DNA of 64,000 nt from Akkermansia muciniphila (GCA_945860285.1 CAMAQB010000005.1:1-64000); one strand, 5' to 3'; positions 37,721-46,138 are shown, numbered from the stretch's first letter. Made by a program: numbers and translations. The notes: generated from the sequence alone by a model not told the origin.

Positions 37721-38401
37721 ATGGCACTCACAATTGAAATCGCACCAGGAGCAACCTCACGCAAACCGATGCCTGTTGTCCTACTCGTAGATGTGTCCAC
37801 AAGCATGGAGCCTGTTGGTATCGCGCAGGCCAACCAAGGCATAAGGGATTACATCGAAGAACTTCAACGCAGTGAAGATACCTGTGATTCGGTTTTTCTT
37901 TCGGTAATCACATTCAGCGATACAGCACAGACAATTATTGAACATGAATCCGTTGGCCTGGTTAGCCCGCCGCTAATCAAAGCCGGTGCGGGACGCACAA
38001 ATCTCGACAAAGGCCTAGAGGAAGTGCTGGCACTGGTGAAACGGAAAGATTTACAGTTTAAGGGAGGGAAAGAACCGTTGTTCGTTCTCATTACTGATGG
38101 AAATCCAAATTGCGCCGAAAGCGCTTGGAAGGCACAGCTGGCAATCATGAATCAGCACCCTCTTATTGGGAAAAGACCCTCTGGACGCGCAGCTGGCTAC
38201 AGAGTCATAGCAGGTGCTGGCGATGACATCAATGAATCAATTCTCACCGATTTTCGTCATGATGATGAAAAATCACAAATCGTGAAACTCAAGGATCAAA
38301 CAACAATCAGTAGCTTTTTGAAAAACCTCAAGACGTTAACAATTGAGGTATCCGAATCTCGACCGATGAGCCACGTTATTGGGACTACGCTCATCAACTG
38401 A
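37721..38401 (+). CDS. TerY-type von Willebrand factor A domain protein
   Basis: A 226-residue cytoplasmic vWA protein with a complete MIDAS metal site: DVSTS at 24-28, Thr93 in GRTNLDKGL, and Asp126 in LITDGNP. This is the TerY/YegL type, which in the TerY-P triad travels with a PP2C phosphatase and a kinase. It starts a tight six-gene operon; the next ATG is 7 bp after its stop. It probably acts as the metal-dependent scaffold or substrate of the kinase/phosphatase pair. Base composition is A+T-richer than the chromosome before 36 kb. Confidence 0.9.
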   Translation: MALTIEIAPGATSRKPMPVVLLVDVSTSMEPVGIAQANQGIRDYIEELQRSEDTCDSVFLSVITFSDTAQTIIEHESVGLVSPPLIKAGAGRTNLDKGLEEVLALVKRKDLQFKGGKEPLFVLITDGNPNCAESAWKAQLAIMNQHPLIGKRPSGRAAGYRVIAGAGDDINESILTDFRHDDEKSQIVKLKDQTTISSFLKNLKTLTIEVSESRPMSHVIGTTLIN

Positions 38402-38408
38402 ACCTCTT

Positions 38409-39305
38409 ATGGAAACGCCTGCCGATTCCAGCCGGTTTAGTTTGCCTCCGATTGTCACCTACTATGGTGTAGCCGGGCGGAAAGTCGCTGTCGTGAAATT
38501 CTGCTGGCAGGGAAAATCCCATGTTGAAATGGGAACCGAATGTCAAGACTTTGCTGACATATTTCCATCATCACCGAATGGCGACTCTGTGCGATTATCA
38601 TTGGTTGTGGCTGACGGTGTAGGAACACGGTCTCGATCGCGGAAGGGAGCTGAATTTGCATGCTTCACTATTGGCAAGACATTCAGCGATGTCATGTTCG
38701 AGGGAGATCGCCTTTCAGATCGGTTCGCAAGAGCAAGGTGTAAATTCATCGATTTATGTGCCAGGGATGCATCCAATTACGAAGGCGAACACGAAGACAA
38801 AGGCGAAGAAAACACGGGCAACAATAAAACTCCGAAAGATAATACAGTTAATGAATATGCGACGACAGCCTTGGTTCTATGTCTCGAGGCGCAAGGATAC
38901 TGGGCCGCGAGTGTAGGCGACGGAGCTATCTACGGCCTGACAAATGGCGGATCATCGGCGCGATTATTGACGAAAATCAATCGTGAAGGTTTTTCAAATG
39001 AAGTGCGACCGTTGACCAATGACCAATGGCAGCGCAGTTACGACGAGTCGCATCCAGAGTTCATTGCCGACGAGAGCATGCAAGGTTTTTGCCTCATGAC
39101 AGACGGCTTAAGCGAGAGCATTGGTGATGCAGGCATATATTTTGGCAGTATTTGGCCGGAGTTGAAGCAGCGGTTGAATGACCGGACGGCCCTTACCGAG
39201 TATGCCGACGCCTATTGCCGTTACTGGGAAGATCGTAATTTCTCGGATGATGATAAAACACTTGTGGCAGTATTCATAGACCCAGAGGGCGATGCCGACG
39301 TCTAA
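38409..39305 (+). CDS. PP2C-type protein phosphatase
   Basis: A 298-residue Ser/Thr phosphatase. Metal ligands: Asp69 in VVADGVGTRSRSRKGAE, Asp171 in ASVGDGAIYG, Asp232 in LMTDGLSE, and Asp281 or 282 in DDDKTLVAV. Residues 124-146 are an acidic low-complexity insert. It would reverse the action of the kinase encoded next, whose ATG (39292) overlaps the end of this gene by 14 bp. Equivalent to YegK in the E. coli yegI-yegK-yegL set. Confidence 0.9.
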   Translation: METPADSSRFSLPPIVTYYGVAGRKVAVVKFCWQGKSHVEMGTECQDFADIFPSSPNGDSVRLSLVVADGVGTRSRSRKGAEFACFTIGKTFSDVMFEGDRLSDRFARARCKFIDLCARDASNYEGEHEDKGEENTGNNKTPKDNTVNEYATTALVLCLEAQGYWAASVGDGAIYGLTNGGSSARLLTKINREGFSNEVRPLTNDQWQRSYDESHPEFIADESMQGFCLMTDGLSESIGDAGIYFGSIWPELKQRLNDRTALTEYADAYCRYWEDRNFSDDDKTLVAVFIDPEGDADV

Positions 39306-40647
39306 CGCCAGATTTACTGCGGCTGACGGCCAAGAATATCGCTATGACGCCGAACTTGGTGTCGGAGGGCAGGCAATAGTCTGGCAGATCACCCGCCTAA
39401 CTGACGGGCACAAGATGGCAATCAAGTTGTTTAAGAATCCTCCAGCCGGAGTGGCATTAACGAAACAGCAAGAACGCCTCAACAAGGTCAGTAATGTTGC
39501 TAAGCAGATTGCTGAATCTTTGCCACAGGCACAGGTCTGCTTTCCCCAGACAGTTCATAATTCAGGAGGGGATTTTGGCGTGCTGATGGAACTTGCATCA
39601 GGCAAGCCACTTGATCACCGCACACTCCTGACGAATCCCCATGATCAGCCTAACCCTTTCGCAAGTTCTGCACTCCTATCTGTTGTCAACCGTAAGGAGA
39701 AATACCATCACTTTCTACTTGCTGGCTTTCATCTTACCCGTGCGCTCCGTGCAATCCACAGTCATGGAATGACGCACTGTGATCTATCGCTCGGAAACGT
39801 ATTTATCGACACCTCTGACGGACGCATCTGTCTAATTGACTGCGATAACTTAGCATGTGGGGAGAATTACCTGCCAGTAAAAGTTGCTGGAACTCCAGGC
39901 TATAGGGCACCAGAGCTCATCACGGCGCAAGTTCCAAGGCCGACTCCTGAATCTGACCGTCACAGTCTTGCAATTCTGCTTTTCTACCTAGTTTTATTCA
40001 GGCATCCATTTATTGGTAGTGTTGATCCAACTTTCAATTTATTGGACAAGACAGAGGAAGAAGCATTTGGAGCAGAAGCGTTATTCACAGATCATCCATC
40101 AAATAGCGGAAATAGATTTGCTGGAGGCATTCCTTTCACTAGCCTGCCGAAGTCGATGCAAGCAATGTTTGCAAAGGTGTTCAAAGATGGCCTGAAAGCG
40201 CCAATCGAACGTCCAACTGCTGCAGCGTGGTCTCACGAGTTCTGGCAGGCACTCGAGTGCATGGCCGAATGCAATCATTGCAGGCAGAGATTTTTTATAT
40301 CTGATAGGTATTCCACTTGCTTGTTCTGTGGGAAAATGAACCCTGGCCCGCGGTGGCGTTTGCGCTTCTCCAATGGAAAGAAGATGTTAACGGCACACGG
40401 ACGTAAACTTTATGAACACCACCTCGAAAATGCTGAGTTCCAATTTCTGCGACCAATGGGAGAATTGAAGGAAACGGATCGTGGTATGACGCTCAAGAAC
40501 CTCAGCGACACGACGTGGACAATACATCTTTCGTCCGGCGGCGTTCGGCAATGTGCACGCGGGTTCGCATTCCTATTCGAGGGAGTAAACTCGTTTGATT
40601 TCGTACTCGGCCGAGCATTTATCGAACCAGTAATCGATGAGGTCTGA
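39292..40647 (+). CDS. Ser/Thr protein kinase with C-terminal zinc ribbon (TerY-P kinase)
   Basis: A 451-residue soluble kinase. Glycine loop GVGGQA 23-28, Lys45 in MAIKLFK, catalytic loop HCDLSLGNV 162-170, metal-binding DCDN at 183-186 in place of DFG, and RAPEL 205-209. Zinc ribbon CNHC...CLFC (Cys 327, 330, 343, 346), then a roughly 100-residue beta-rich C-terminal part that could be a divergent FHA-like or sensor domain. Zinc-ribbon kinase, PP2C and vWA together are the TerY-P module of Ter-linked stress systems. Substrates unknown; the vWA and channel proteins are candidates. Confidence 0.9.
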   Translation: MPTSNARFTAADGQEYRYDAELGVGGQAIVWQITRLTDGHKMAIKLFKNPPAGVALTKQQERLNKVSNVAKQIAESLPQAQVCFPQTVHNSGGDFGVLMELASGKPLDHRTLLTNPHDQPNPFASSALLSVVNRKEKYHHFLLAGFHLTRALRAIHSHGMTHCDLSLGNVFIDTSDGRICLIDCDNLACGENYLPVKVAGTPGYRAPELITAQVPRPTPESDRHSLAILLFYLVLFRHPFIGSVDPTFNLLDKTEEEAFGAEALFTDHPSNSGNRFAGGIPFTSLPKSMQAMFAKVFKDGLKAPIERPTAAAWSHEFWQALECMAECNHCRQRFFISDRYSTCLFCGKMNPGPRWRLRFSNGKKMLTAHGRKLYEHHLENAEFQFLRPMGELKETDRGMTLKNLSDTTWTIHLSSGGVRQCARGFAFLFEGVNSFDFVLGRAFIEPVIDEV

Positions 40648-40665
40648 TAAACTAGAAACTAATCA

Positions 40666-42294
40666 ATGGGAACACTATTTCTTGCTTTGATCATCATGCT
40701 TACCGTTTTTGGGGGCATTGGCTTGTATTTAGAAATCCGTTTCTGGCTAGCACAAAGCAAAGCCATCGCGCATCTTTCTAAAGAGCTGCTCGTAAACGAC
40801 CCAGACAGCATGAGCAACTGGCTCAATACAGTATTGGGAAAAGAGCATCCATTGCGCCCTGCTCTTGATCGCATTCTGGCCACGGATCACGCCCCAGAAG
40901 CATCCGTTGATCTTATTGAGCCTAACAAAAACTACGTCCGACTTTTGTGCGGGATACGTAGGTATGCCATTTCTGTAGTACTGCTTTGCGGGATTGCAGG
41001 CACACTTTTCTCACTGCATGCTGCCATCCCTGCCAGCGGTCTCTTTGAATCAGTTGATCCAAACCAGATGGCAACAAGCATGGCGAAGTATCAGGAAAGT
41101 TTTCGCCATCTACAACCTGCACTTGCCAATGCGTTCTGGCCAAGCATTTGCGGTGTCCTTGCGACTCTTTTGTTACAGGCAGGTAGATTCGCCTTCCTTG
41201 ATCCGGCACATCAAAATGCTGGGCGAGCCTTCGTTGCTTTTGCGAGTAGTGCTCTAATTCCGTGGACGCTTCGTCATAAAGAAGTGTCGTCCGCTGCTAC
41301 AGATGCGGCATCAAAACTTGAAGGCGCTGCTAATGCATTTGCCAATGCGGCACAAAGCGGCGTTGAGGCCGTAACAAGCGGGGCGCAAACTACTAAAGAG
41401 TCGCTTGAAGGCCTGAGCATGGCGACTATTGATGGCTGCAGCCAGCTATCGCAAGCGTTTCAAACATCAGCGGAGCAAATAGGCACAGCAGGGTTTGCCG
41501 CCGTTACAGTTGTTGAGAGTTCAACCAAAGCAATCGCAAAAGCCATGTCCGATCTTGGAGTGGCACTAACACCAATCGTAAGTGGAATGGAAGGTGTCTC
41601 AAAAAACATTGGGACCGCAGCTGACCGTTTTGACAAGAGCGTTGCAGCGAATGGCCCTTTCTTGAAGGCAATGGAACAGCTCTATGACGCAAGCAGCCCA
41701 GCGGAAAAGCGCTATGAGCAATTATTGGTTGCCGTTACGGAGATGCAGCAGCTTTCGACCACGCAAAACGCAGACTTGCTACGCTTGCTACAAGAGACGG
41801 CTATTTTAACAAAAACAGTAGTGCAAACAGCTCAGGAATCGGCACGACTTGCTCAAAGTCTGGAAACCGCTACGGCTAGCCTGCCAGCAACAGCACAAGC
41901 TGTAACGACACATGGAGATGTCCTTACAGCGATCACCAAGCAATGGCAAAGCGAGGTAACTAGTCTTACATCGGAGTTTCGTAGTTTCTCAGTTGACGTA
42001 AAAACCGCAGCCGGAGCACATCGCCAGGTGGCAAATGATTTGCTCGCAGACCTGCCGACGCAGATAGCGCAGGCACTTGCAACTAAATTGCCCCAGGAAC
42101 TCGCCCCCTTAGTGAGTAGCACAACTATAGGAAATCAACACACTATTGCTCTACGCGACGGCATACGTGGTTTGCAGGCATCAATTGAAGGACTCCGCAC
42201 AGAGATGAGTCAGATCGGAATTAAGGGCCCCACCGGAGAGCCAGCGACAAGGATTAGACGTAAGAAGAAATGGTATTTTCTTGGAATGAAATAG
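40666..42294 (+). CDS. MotA/TolQ/ExbB-like membrane protein with long helical tail (ZorA-like architecture)
   Basis: A 542-residue protein. Membrane helices at about 4-27, 99-122 and 154-175; the pair CGIAGTLFSLHAAIP and LANAFWPSICGVLATLLL corresponds to MotA/ExbB helices that line the ion path. Residues 200-520 are a long Ala/Thr/Ser-rich helical or coiled tail, ending in a basic stretch (RIRRKKKW). A channel with a long cytosolic tail is the hallmark of ZorA from Zorya anti-phage systems. It begins 18 bp after the kinase and pairs with the next gene. Orthology to ZorA is an inference from architecture. Confidence 0.75.
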   Translation: MGTLFLALIIMLTVFGGIGLYLEIRFWLAQSKAIAHLSKELLVNDPDSMSNWLNTVLGKEHPLRPALDRILATDHAPEASVDLIEPNKNYVRLLCGIRRYAISVVLLCGIAGTLFSLHAAIPASGLFESVDPNQMATSMAKYQESFRHLQPALANAFWPSICGVLATLLLQAGRFAFLDPAHQNAGRAFVAFASSALIPWTLRHKEVSSAATDAASKLEGAANAFANAAQSGVEAVTSGAQTTKESLEGLSMATIDGCSQLSQAFQTSAEQIGTAGFAAVTVVESSTKAIAKAMSDLGVALTPIVSGMEGVSKNIGTAADRFDKSVAANGPFLKAMEQLYDASSPAEKRYEQLLVAVTEMQQLSTTQNADLLRLLQETAILTKTVVQTAQESARLAQSLETATASLPATAQAVTTHGDVLTAITKQWQSEVTSLTSEFRSFSVDVKTAAGAHRQVANDLLADLPTQIAQALATKLPQELAPLVSSTTIGNQHTIALRDGIRGLQASIEGLRTEMSQIGIKGPTGEPATRIRRKKKWYFLGMK

Positions 42295-42312
42295 CAGTCA
42301 GCATACAACACT

Positions 42313-43275
42313 ATGTTCAGGAAACACCAAGACGAAAACACATACTGGCCTTCACTGACGGACTTGGTTTTGGCAGTTCTCCTGCTAGTCCTAATACTCT
42401 GGGGGGTGGACTCTGGGATGCGCTCGGTGTGGGACTCCTTATTTCCGCGACTTCAGCCTGGGCAAATCGCTGTCGGAGAGAAGGAATGGAATGAGCGACC
42501 TATTCCAAATCCCAACTATGTCTCAGTCAAAAAGTCTGATTTGGATGAATTAGTGAAAAAAAATCCTGATGAGATGATCGTCAAAAAAGCTGATTGGGAG
42601 AACCGGGTGATAAAAGAATCGTATGAGATCGTCGTAAATAAAGCGGCCTGGGAGCAGCGAGTAGAAAAGAAACCTGATGAGATTGTCGTCAAAAAAGCTG
42701 ATTTTGAGAAGCGGGTTGAGCTAAAGCCCGGCGAAGTGGTAATGAGGGATGCACCATTAGTAATACCATTAGAAGAGGCGTCAGGGTATGCATTTGCCCC
42801 AGGGCATGCAGAACTCCCCGCTGGCTTCGAGGAACGCTTAAGACAGGATATTGTGCCAAAGATACGCAAAATGGTTGAAGCTTATCCAATCGAAGTAATG
42901 GAAATAATCGGACACACCGATGGTACGCCTAAGACTGGATCTTCAAATCTAGATTCCATGTTGATGGGATTCGAGTTTGGTCCGTCATCACCAAGTGTTA
43001 TTGGAAGATTACAAGCTGGATCAAATGCTGATCTTGGATTAGCGCGTGCGCTGTCAGTCGCCTCATTTTTAAACAATGAATTCGACAAATCACAAAGTCC
43101 TAGATTAGGTTCCCTTGTTTGCCGAGCCTACTCCGGTGCTCAGCTTATTGCCCCGAATAGTAATATGGTGAGTGGTGCCAAAAATGAAGATATCCCTGCT
43201 CGACGACGCATCGAATTACGTTTCACGAGAAAGAGTAAACTTGATGCAGAAAAGCCAGCAGCGGTTGCAGAATGA
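42313..43275 (+). CDS. MotB/OmpA-like protein with five 18-residue repeats (ZorB-like architecture)
   Basis: A 320-residue protein. One membrane helix (about 14-31) begins with SLTDL, whose Asp17 matches the ion-binding Asp of MotB/ExbD. Residues 54-143 are five tandem 18-residue units with a K-x-(D/A)-(W/F)-E-x-R-V core and a PDE(I/M)V end. Then an OmpA-type peptidoglycan-binding domain: IGHTDGTP at 199-206, NADLGLARALSVASFL 238-253, and RRRIELRF at the end, with a roughly 30-residue insert between the first two. The protein should couple the channel to the cell wall. Confidence 0.8.
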   Translation: MFRKHQDENTYWPSLTDLVLAVLLLVLILWGVDSGMRSVWDSLFPRLQPGQIAVGEKEWNERPIPNPNYVSVKKSDLDELVKKNPDEMIVKKADWENRVIKESYEIVVNKAAWEQRVEKKPDEIVVKKADFEKRVELKPGEVVMRDAPLVIPLEEASGYAFAPGHAELPAGFEERLRQDIVPKIRKMVEAYPIEVMEIIGHTDGTPKTGSSNLDSMLMGFEFGPSSPSVIGRLQAGSNADLGLARALSVASFLNNEFDKSQSPRLGSLVCRAYSGAQLIAPNSNMVSGAKNEDIPARRRIELRFTRKSKLDAEKPAAVAE

Positions 43276-43523
43276 AAATCGATTGGACCAGAAAGCGCAC
43301 CAAGATCGAGAGGTGGCAGAGCAGTTCTGCGAACGACCTTGGAAGATTCGAGCTGAACTCGATCAAATTCGATTATCAACAGGAGCGTGTGCGATTGGAG
43401 GCCATGCTGGAAGAAATCACAGGTGTAAAAATAGTATTTTGGGACGATGAGCCTGCGTCAGAGGCGGGTGACATGCTGCTAACGATCGAGCAGTGGCGCA
43501 TGGTGTGTCATGTAGCCAGCTAA
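43272..43523 (+). CDS. small conserved-position protein, last gene of the TerY-P/channel operon
   Basis: An 83-residue protein whose ATG overlaps the stop of the preceding gene (ATGA), which argues for translation coupling and a shared function. It is mostly helical (FELNSIKFDYQQERVRLEAMLEEITGV) with an acidic C-terminal half and no membrane segment. No family recognised. It may be an effector, regulator or immunity-type component. Confidence 0.6.
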   Translation: MKIDWTRKRTKIERWQSSSANDLGRFELNSIKFDYQQERVRLEAMLEEITGVKIVFWDDEPASEAGDMLLTIEQWRMVCHVAS

Positions 43524-43545
43524 GCTCCGCGAATTTCAATGTTCA

Positions 43546-43716
43546 ATGTTCCGTAAGCCATTACTGCTATTCTTTTGCTTATTCGTCCAAAACTGTGGAC
43601 ATCCGGTTGCGGTCCAAGACGTATCAACCCTGATTCAACCGCTCATTGATCCAGCCAAGCTCGCCACGCTTCGCCGGGGTCAGTCCTCGCATAATAACAT
43701 GTTAGAATTTTGTTAG
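43546..43716 (+). pseudogene. 5' fragment of a secreted-protein gene
   Basis: 56 codons from ATG 43546 encode a signal peptide (MFRKPLLLFFCLFVQNCGHP) followed by DVSTLIQPLIDPAKLATL, a start I associate with longer secreted proteins in this phylum (recollection, not searched). It ends at a stop shortly after RRGQSSHNN, within 40 bp of the IS110 remnant. I infer truncation by the insertion or a later deletion. Confidence 0.45.
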
Positions 43717-43755
43717 AAAGTTTTCATCGCAATTAATAATTTGTCTGTCCCCATC

Positions 43756-44055
43756 TCATATTCCACACCGATCCATAATAACGGTGCAGGGCACTTTCAT
43801 TTTGTGAAGCATGCGGGCAATCCACATGCCGCAGCCTCCGGCTTCGTAGCAAACGGAAATGCGCGATAGAGGAATGTTCTTGGACTTGGCGATACGCCGG
43901 ATCAACCGATCTAGCGCAACCTGGGTGGTGGCGACTTCTCCGTGGTGGCGGATTTCGCCTGTGGCTCCCGGATCAGCAATGGCGACGGAAGATTTTTCTT
44001 TATGGACGTCGAGTCCGATGTAGAGTTGGGGTGTCGTGTCTGGGTTCGTTTTCAT
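43756..44055 (-). pseudogene. IS110-family transposase, N-terminal fragment
   Basis: About 99 codons starting at Met 44055: LYIGLDVHKEKSSVAIAD is the N-terminal DEDD (RuvC-like) motif of IS110 recombinases, followed by SRISVCYEAGGCGMWIARMLHKMKVPCTVIM. It stops after MDRCGI, so the rest of the catalytic domain and the C-terminal Ser domain are missing. Non-functional remnant lying between the operon and the orphan genes. Confidence 0.85.
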
Positions 44056-44200
44056 TATTTGTAATGTATTGAATGTGGATAGGTCGCACCGACTTCGTGT
44101 CGGCGCGATAGCCCACGACTTGAACCAGACACGACACCTCCCTATCAATCTTAAATTTGACCGAATGGTGCGTGACTGGAACCAGTCGCAGCCATAAGGT
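44056..44200 (-). ncRNA. possible remnant of the IS110 bridge-RNA region
   Basis: This non-coding stretch is directly upstream of the IS110 transposase start, where IS110-group elements encode the bridge RNA. On the minus strand it has a hairpin with arms CGCACCGAC/GTCGG-type around 44083-44106 (CGCGCCGACACGAAGTCGGTGCG region). Structure beyond this was not computed. Tentative, given that the transposase is truncated. Confidence 0.3.
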
Positions 44201-44212
44201 CTAGCACAATGA

Positions 44213-44758
44213 ATGAATGATTTGATCCAGATTGTAAAAGAGCCGCACAAATGGACTCCTTTGCCTCCAACAGGCCACAAGTTTCAGATTTCCGTCCTCA
44301 CTTGGATTGAGCGCGATGGAGGATCAGTGGCGCCGTGGACTCTCGCTCGCCTTGCAGTGCCAAGCCTCGCCTCGCTAGTCAGGGCGGATGTTATTTCTGC
44401 CGAGTATTGGACGCGAAAGCGATGCGGACTTCTCAGGCGCTGGCGTGACGAGTTCGAACACGAACGACCGTGGGCTGATCTCATGAACTGCAGCGATGCC
44501 AAGCTAGAAAAGAATGACGAATTTCCTAACCGCATTGTCTTCACACGAGACGGCACACTCATGCTTCTCGAGCAAACCGAGTTCTGGAATGCGGCTGGTG
44601 GACCGGCGCCCTACCATGATTCGGTGGCACTCTCATTCTTTTCGGAGTTCGAAATCCAGAGCCAGATCGAGGAAATAGTTCTGGACACCTGCCGAACAAT
44701 GGGGGTCAACAGAATCGCTCAATACGTGCCTGACGCTGGCAAATTGCGCCGCCGCTAA
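44213..44758 (+). CDS. hypothetical protein
   Basis: A 181-residue soluble protein with no recognised domain. Sequence is mixed helix and strand with conserved-looking aromatic patches (WTPLPPTGHKF, FWNAAGGPAPYHD). It follows the IS110 remnant and is 14 bp upstream of the next gene, suggesting a small operon of orphan genes. Confidence 0.6.
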   Translation: MNDLIQIVKEPHKWTPLPPTGHKFQISVLTWIERDGGSVAPWTLARLAVPSLASLVRADVISAEYWTRKRCGLLRRWRDEFEHERPWADLMNCSDAKLEKNDEFPNRIVFTRDGTLMLLEQTEFWNAAGGPAPYHDSVALSFFSEFEIQSQIEEIVLDTCRTMGVNRIAQYVPDAGKLRRR

Positions 44759-44772
44759 TTTCTTGCACACCT

Positions 44773-45294
44773 ATGGGATGGGGTCGCCAAATAGCCGTCG
44801 GGATGAGTGAGCCGGCCGAGGAATTGTTCCTGCAGTTTCTCCGCAGCAAGGCCGACATCAAAATCTTTGTCTCCCATGCGACCAAGCCGGAGTTTCTGAG
44901 CTTGGAGCGGTTGCCTCCACGCCGTTCCGGTGAAAGAAGATTCTTCCTGTGGAACACCGCCTACCCTTGGACTCCAGAGATAGCCGTTGCCAGTAACGGG
45001 TCATTTTACATTCAGGACATCGACAGTGCGCCGGTCATTGAGTATTGCCGCGATCCTTTCACAGCAGGCTGCTATGACAGCCATACCGGTCGCTTATTCT
45101 GGAGCAAATTCCTGACTCCAGGCGGCCCTTACTCATTCCAATCCGCACCCTACTCTTACGACGCCGAGCAGTTTGCCGGTTGGTATAGCCAAGTGGTGCG
45201 GTGGATCAAAAAAAACAGCAAACCTGTAAAATTGAAAAATAATCACATTTTTTACCGGGTAAATTCACCATCACCTTGGTGGAAGTTCTGGTAG
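44773..45294 (+). CDS. hypothetical protein
   Basis: A 173-residue protein rich in aromatic residues (WNTAYPWTPEIAV, YSFQSAPYSYDAEQFAGWYSQVVRWI) with a basic C-terminal tail. No membrane helix and no known family. The pattern in the middle resembles small immunity-like or SMI-type proteins, but this is a guess. Co-directional with its neighbours. Confidence 0.6.
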   Translation: MGWGRQIAVGMSEPAEELFLQFLRSKADIKIFVSHATKPEFLSLERLPPRRSGERRFFLWNTAYPWTPEIAVASNGSFYIQDIDSAPVIEYCRDPFTAGCYDSHTGRLFWSKFLTPGGPYSFQSAPYSYDAEQFAGWYSQVVRWIKKNSKPVKLKNNHIFYRVNSPSPWWKFW

Positions 45295-45335
45295 CCGTAT
45301 ACCAACCGCACGCCCAACAAACAAAGCCGCTTGCC

Positions 45336-45782
45336 ATGGGATATCACATCACGCTCAAGAGACCTGAACCGAGCACCGGCATCACCGAGCAAGAGTGGAG
45401 AGACTTCCTGGCGAGCCGACCCGAACTCAAGGTTGTAGAAGAGACCGCACACTTCATCACCGCCATTCTTGATGGGGAAGACAGCCTTGCTCTTCATTAT
45501 TCAAGCGGGGACGCCTCTGTGTTCACGAAAAATCCAGAAGGACCGAGGATCATTGAGTATATGGCGTCTATCGCCCCTCACTTTGGTGGCGTTGTGACTG
45601 GTGACGAGGGAGAGACCTTTTCGTCTCCGGCAGATTGGGGGACCCAGAGTGATTGGGACAGCCAGCCGAACTTTGCCGAGAAACCTTGGTGGAAGCACGA
45701 GCTTTCCGGTGGTAAAAAGATAGTTTTAGGACTGCTTCTCGGAGTAGTTGCCACTCTTATCAAGGAGTTGTTTTTCCCATGA
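45336..45782 (+). CDS. hypothetical tail-anchored protein
   Basis: A 148-residue protein from Met 45336 (MGYHITLKRPEPSTGITEQEW), an N-terminus seen in proteins of unknown function with a small alpha/beta domain. The C-terminus has one membrane helix (KIVLGLLLGVVATLIKELFF). An upstream in-frame ATG (45276) overlaps the preceding gene and is less likely. Probably an inner-membrane tail-anchored protein. Confidence 0.65.
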   Translation: MGYHITLKRPEPSTGITEQEWRDFLASRPELKVVEETAHFITAILDGEDSLALHYSSGDASVFTKNPEGPRIIEYMASIAPHFGGVVTGDEGETFSSPADWGTQSDWDSQPNFAEKPWWKHELSGGKKIVLGLLLGVVATLIKELFFP

Positions 45783-45949
45783 CCGCCCTACAGATGGCCA
45801 TCGGTATAAAGAAAGCGAACAAGGCGCTCCTGGACAACCGCTGGAGCTGCTCTGTCGGCCAAGCTTTCCATAACTTTAACCCGCCATCCCGTTTCGTTGC
45901 CCCCCGCCCCAGAGGCGCCAGCGCTTGAACGTTCGCTAAGAAATATCCC

Positions 45950-46135
45950 ATGAGCATCGGCCGTCCATCGTGCCCGCAGTGCTCCTCGTCGAGAGTAGCT
46001 GAGATGCTGTTTGGATTCCCCAGCGACATCCAAAGCATCAAAGGGCGATTGGACAGCGGGGATCTGGTTTTGGGTGGCTGCGACGTTTCCGCCGATTCGC
46101 CTAAGTGGCACTGTCATGAGTGCGGACATGAGTAG
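45950..46135 (+). CDS. small zinc-binding protein
   Basis: A 61-residue protein with CPQC near the N-terminus and CHEC near the C-terminus, plus LVLGGCDV in between. This matches a widespread family of tiny two-knuckle proteins (CPxC...LGGC...PxWxCxxCG). Function unknown. The ORF is short but the Cys layout is convincing. Confidence 0.7.
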   Translation: MSIGRPSCPQCSSSRVAEMLFGFPSDIQSIKGRLDSGDLVLGGCDVSADSPKWHCHECGHE

Positions 46136-46138
46136 GTA

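Noticed and set aside
42472-42741. The regular repeats as a CRISPR-like array
   Set aside because: They are contiguous 54-bp coding units in frame within a protein, without spacers.
37721-43523. Calling the operon a standard Zorya system
   Set aside because: No ZorC, ZorD, ZorE, ZorF or ZorG-like gene is recognisable, and the vWA/PP2C/kinase triad is not part of the described Zorya types.
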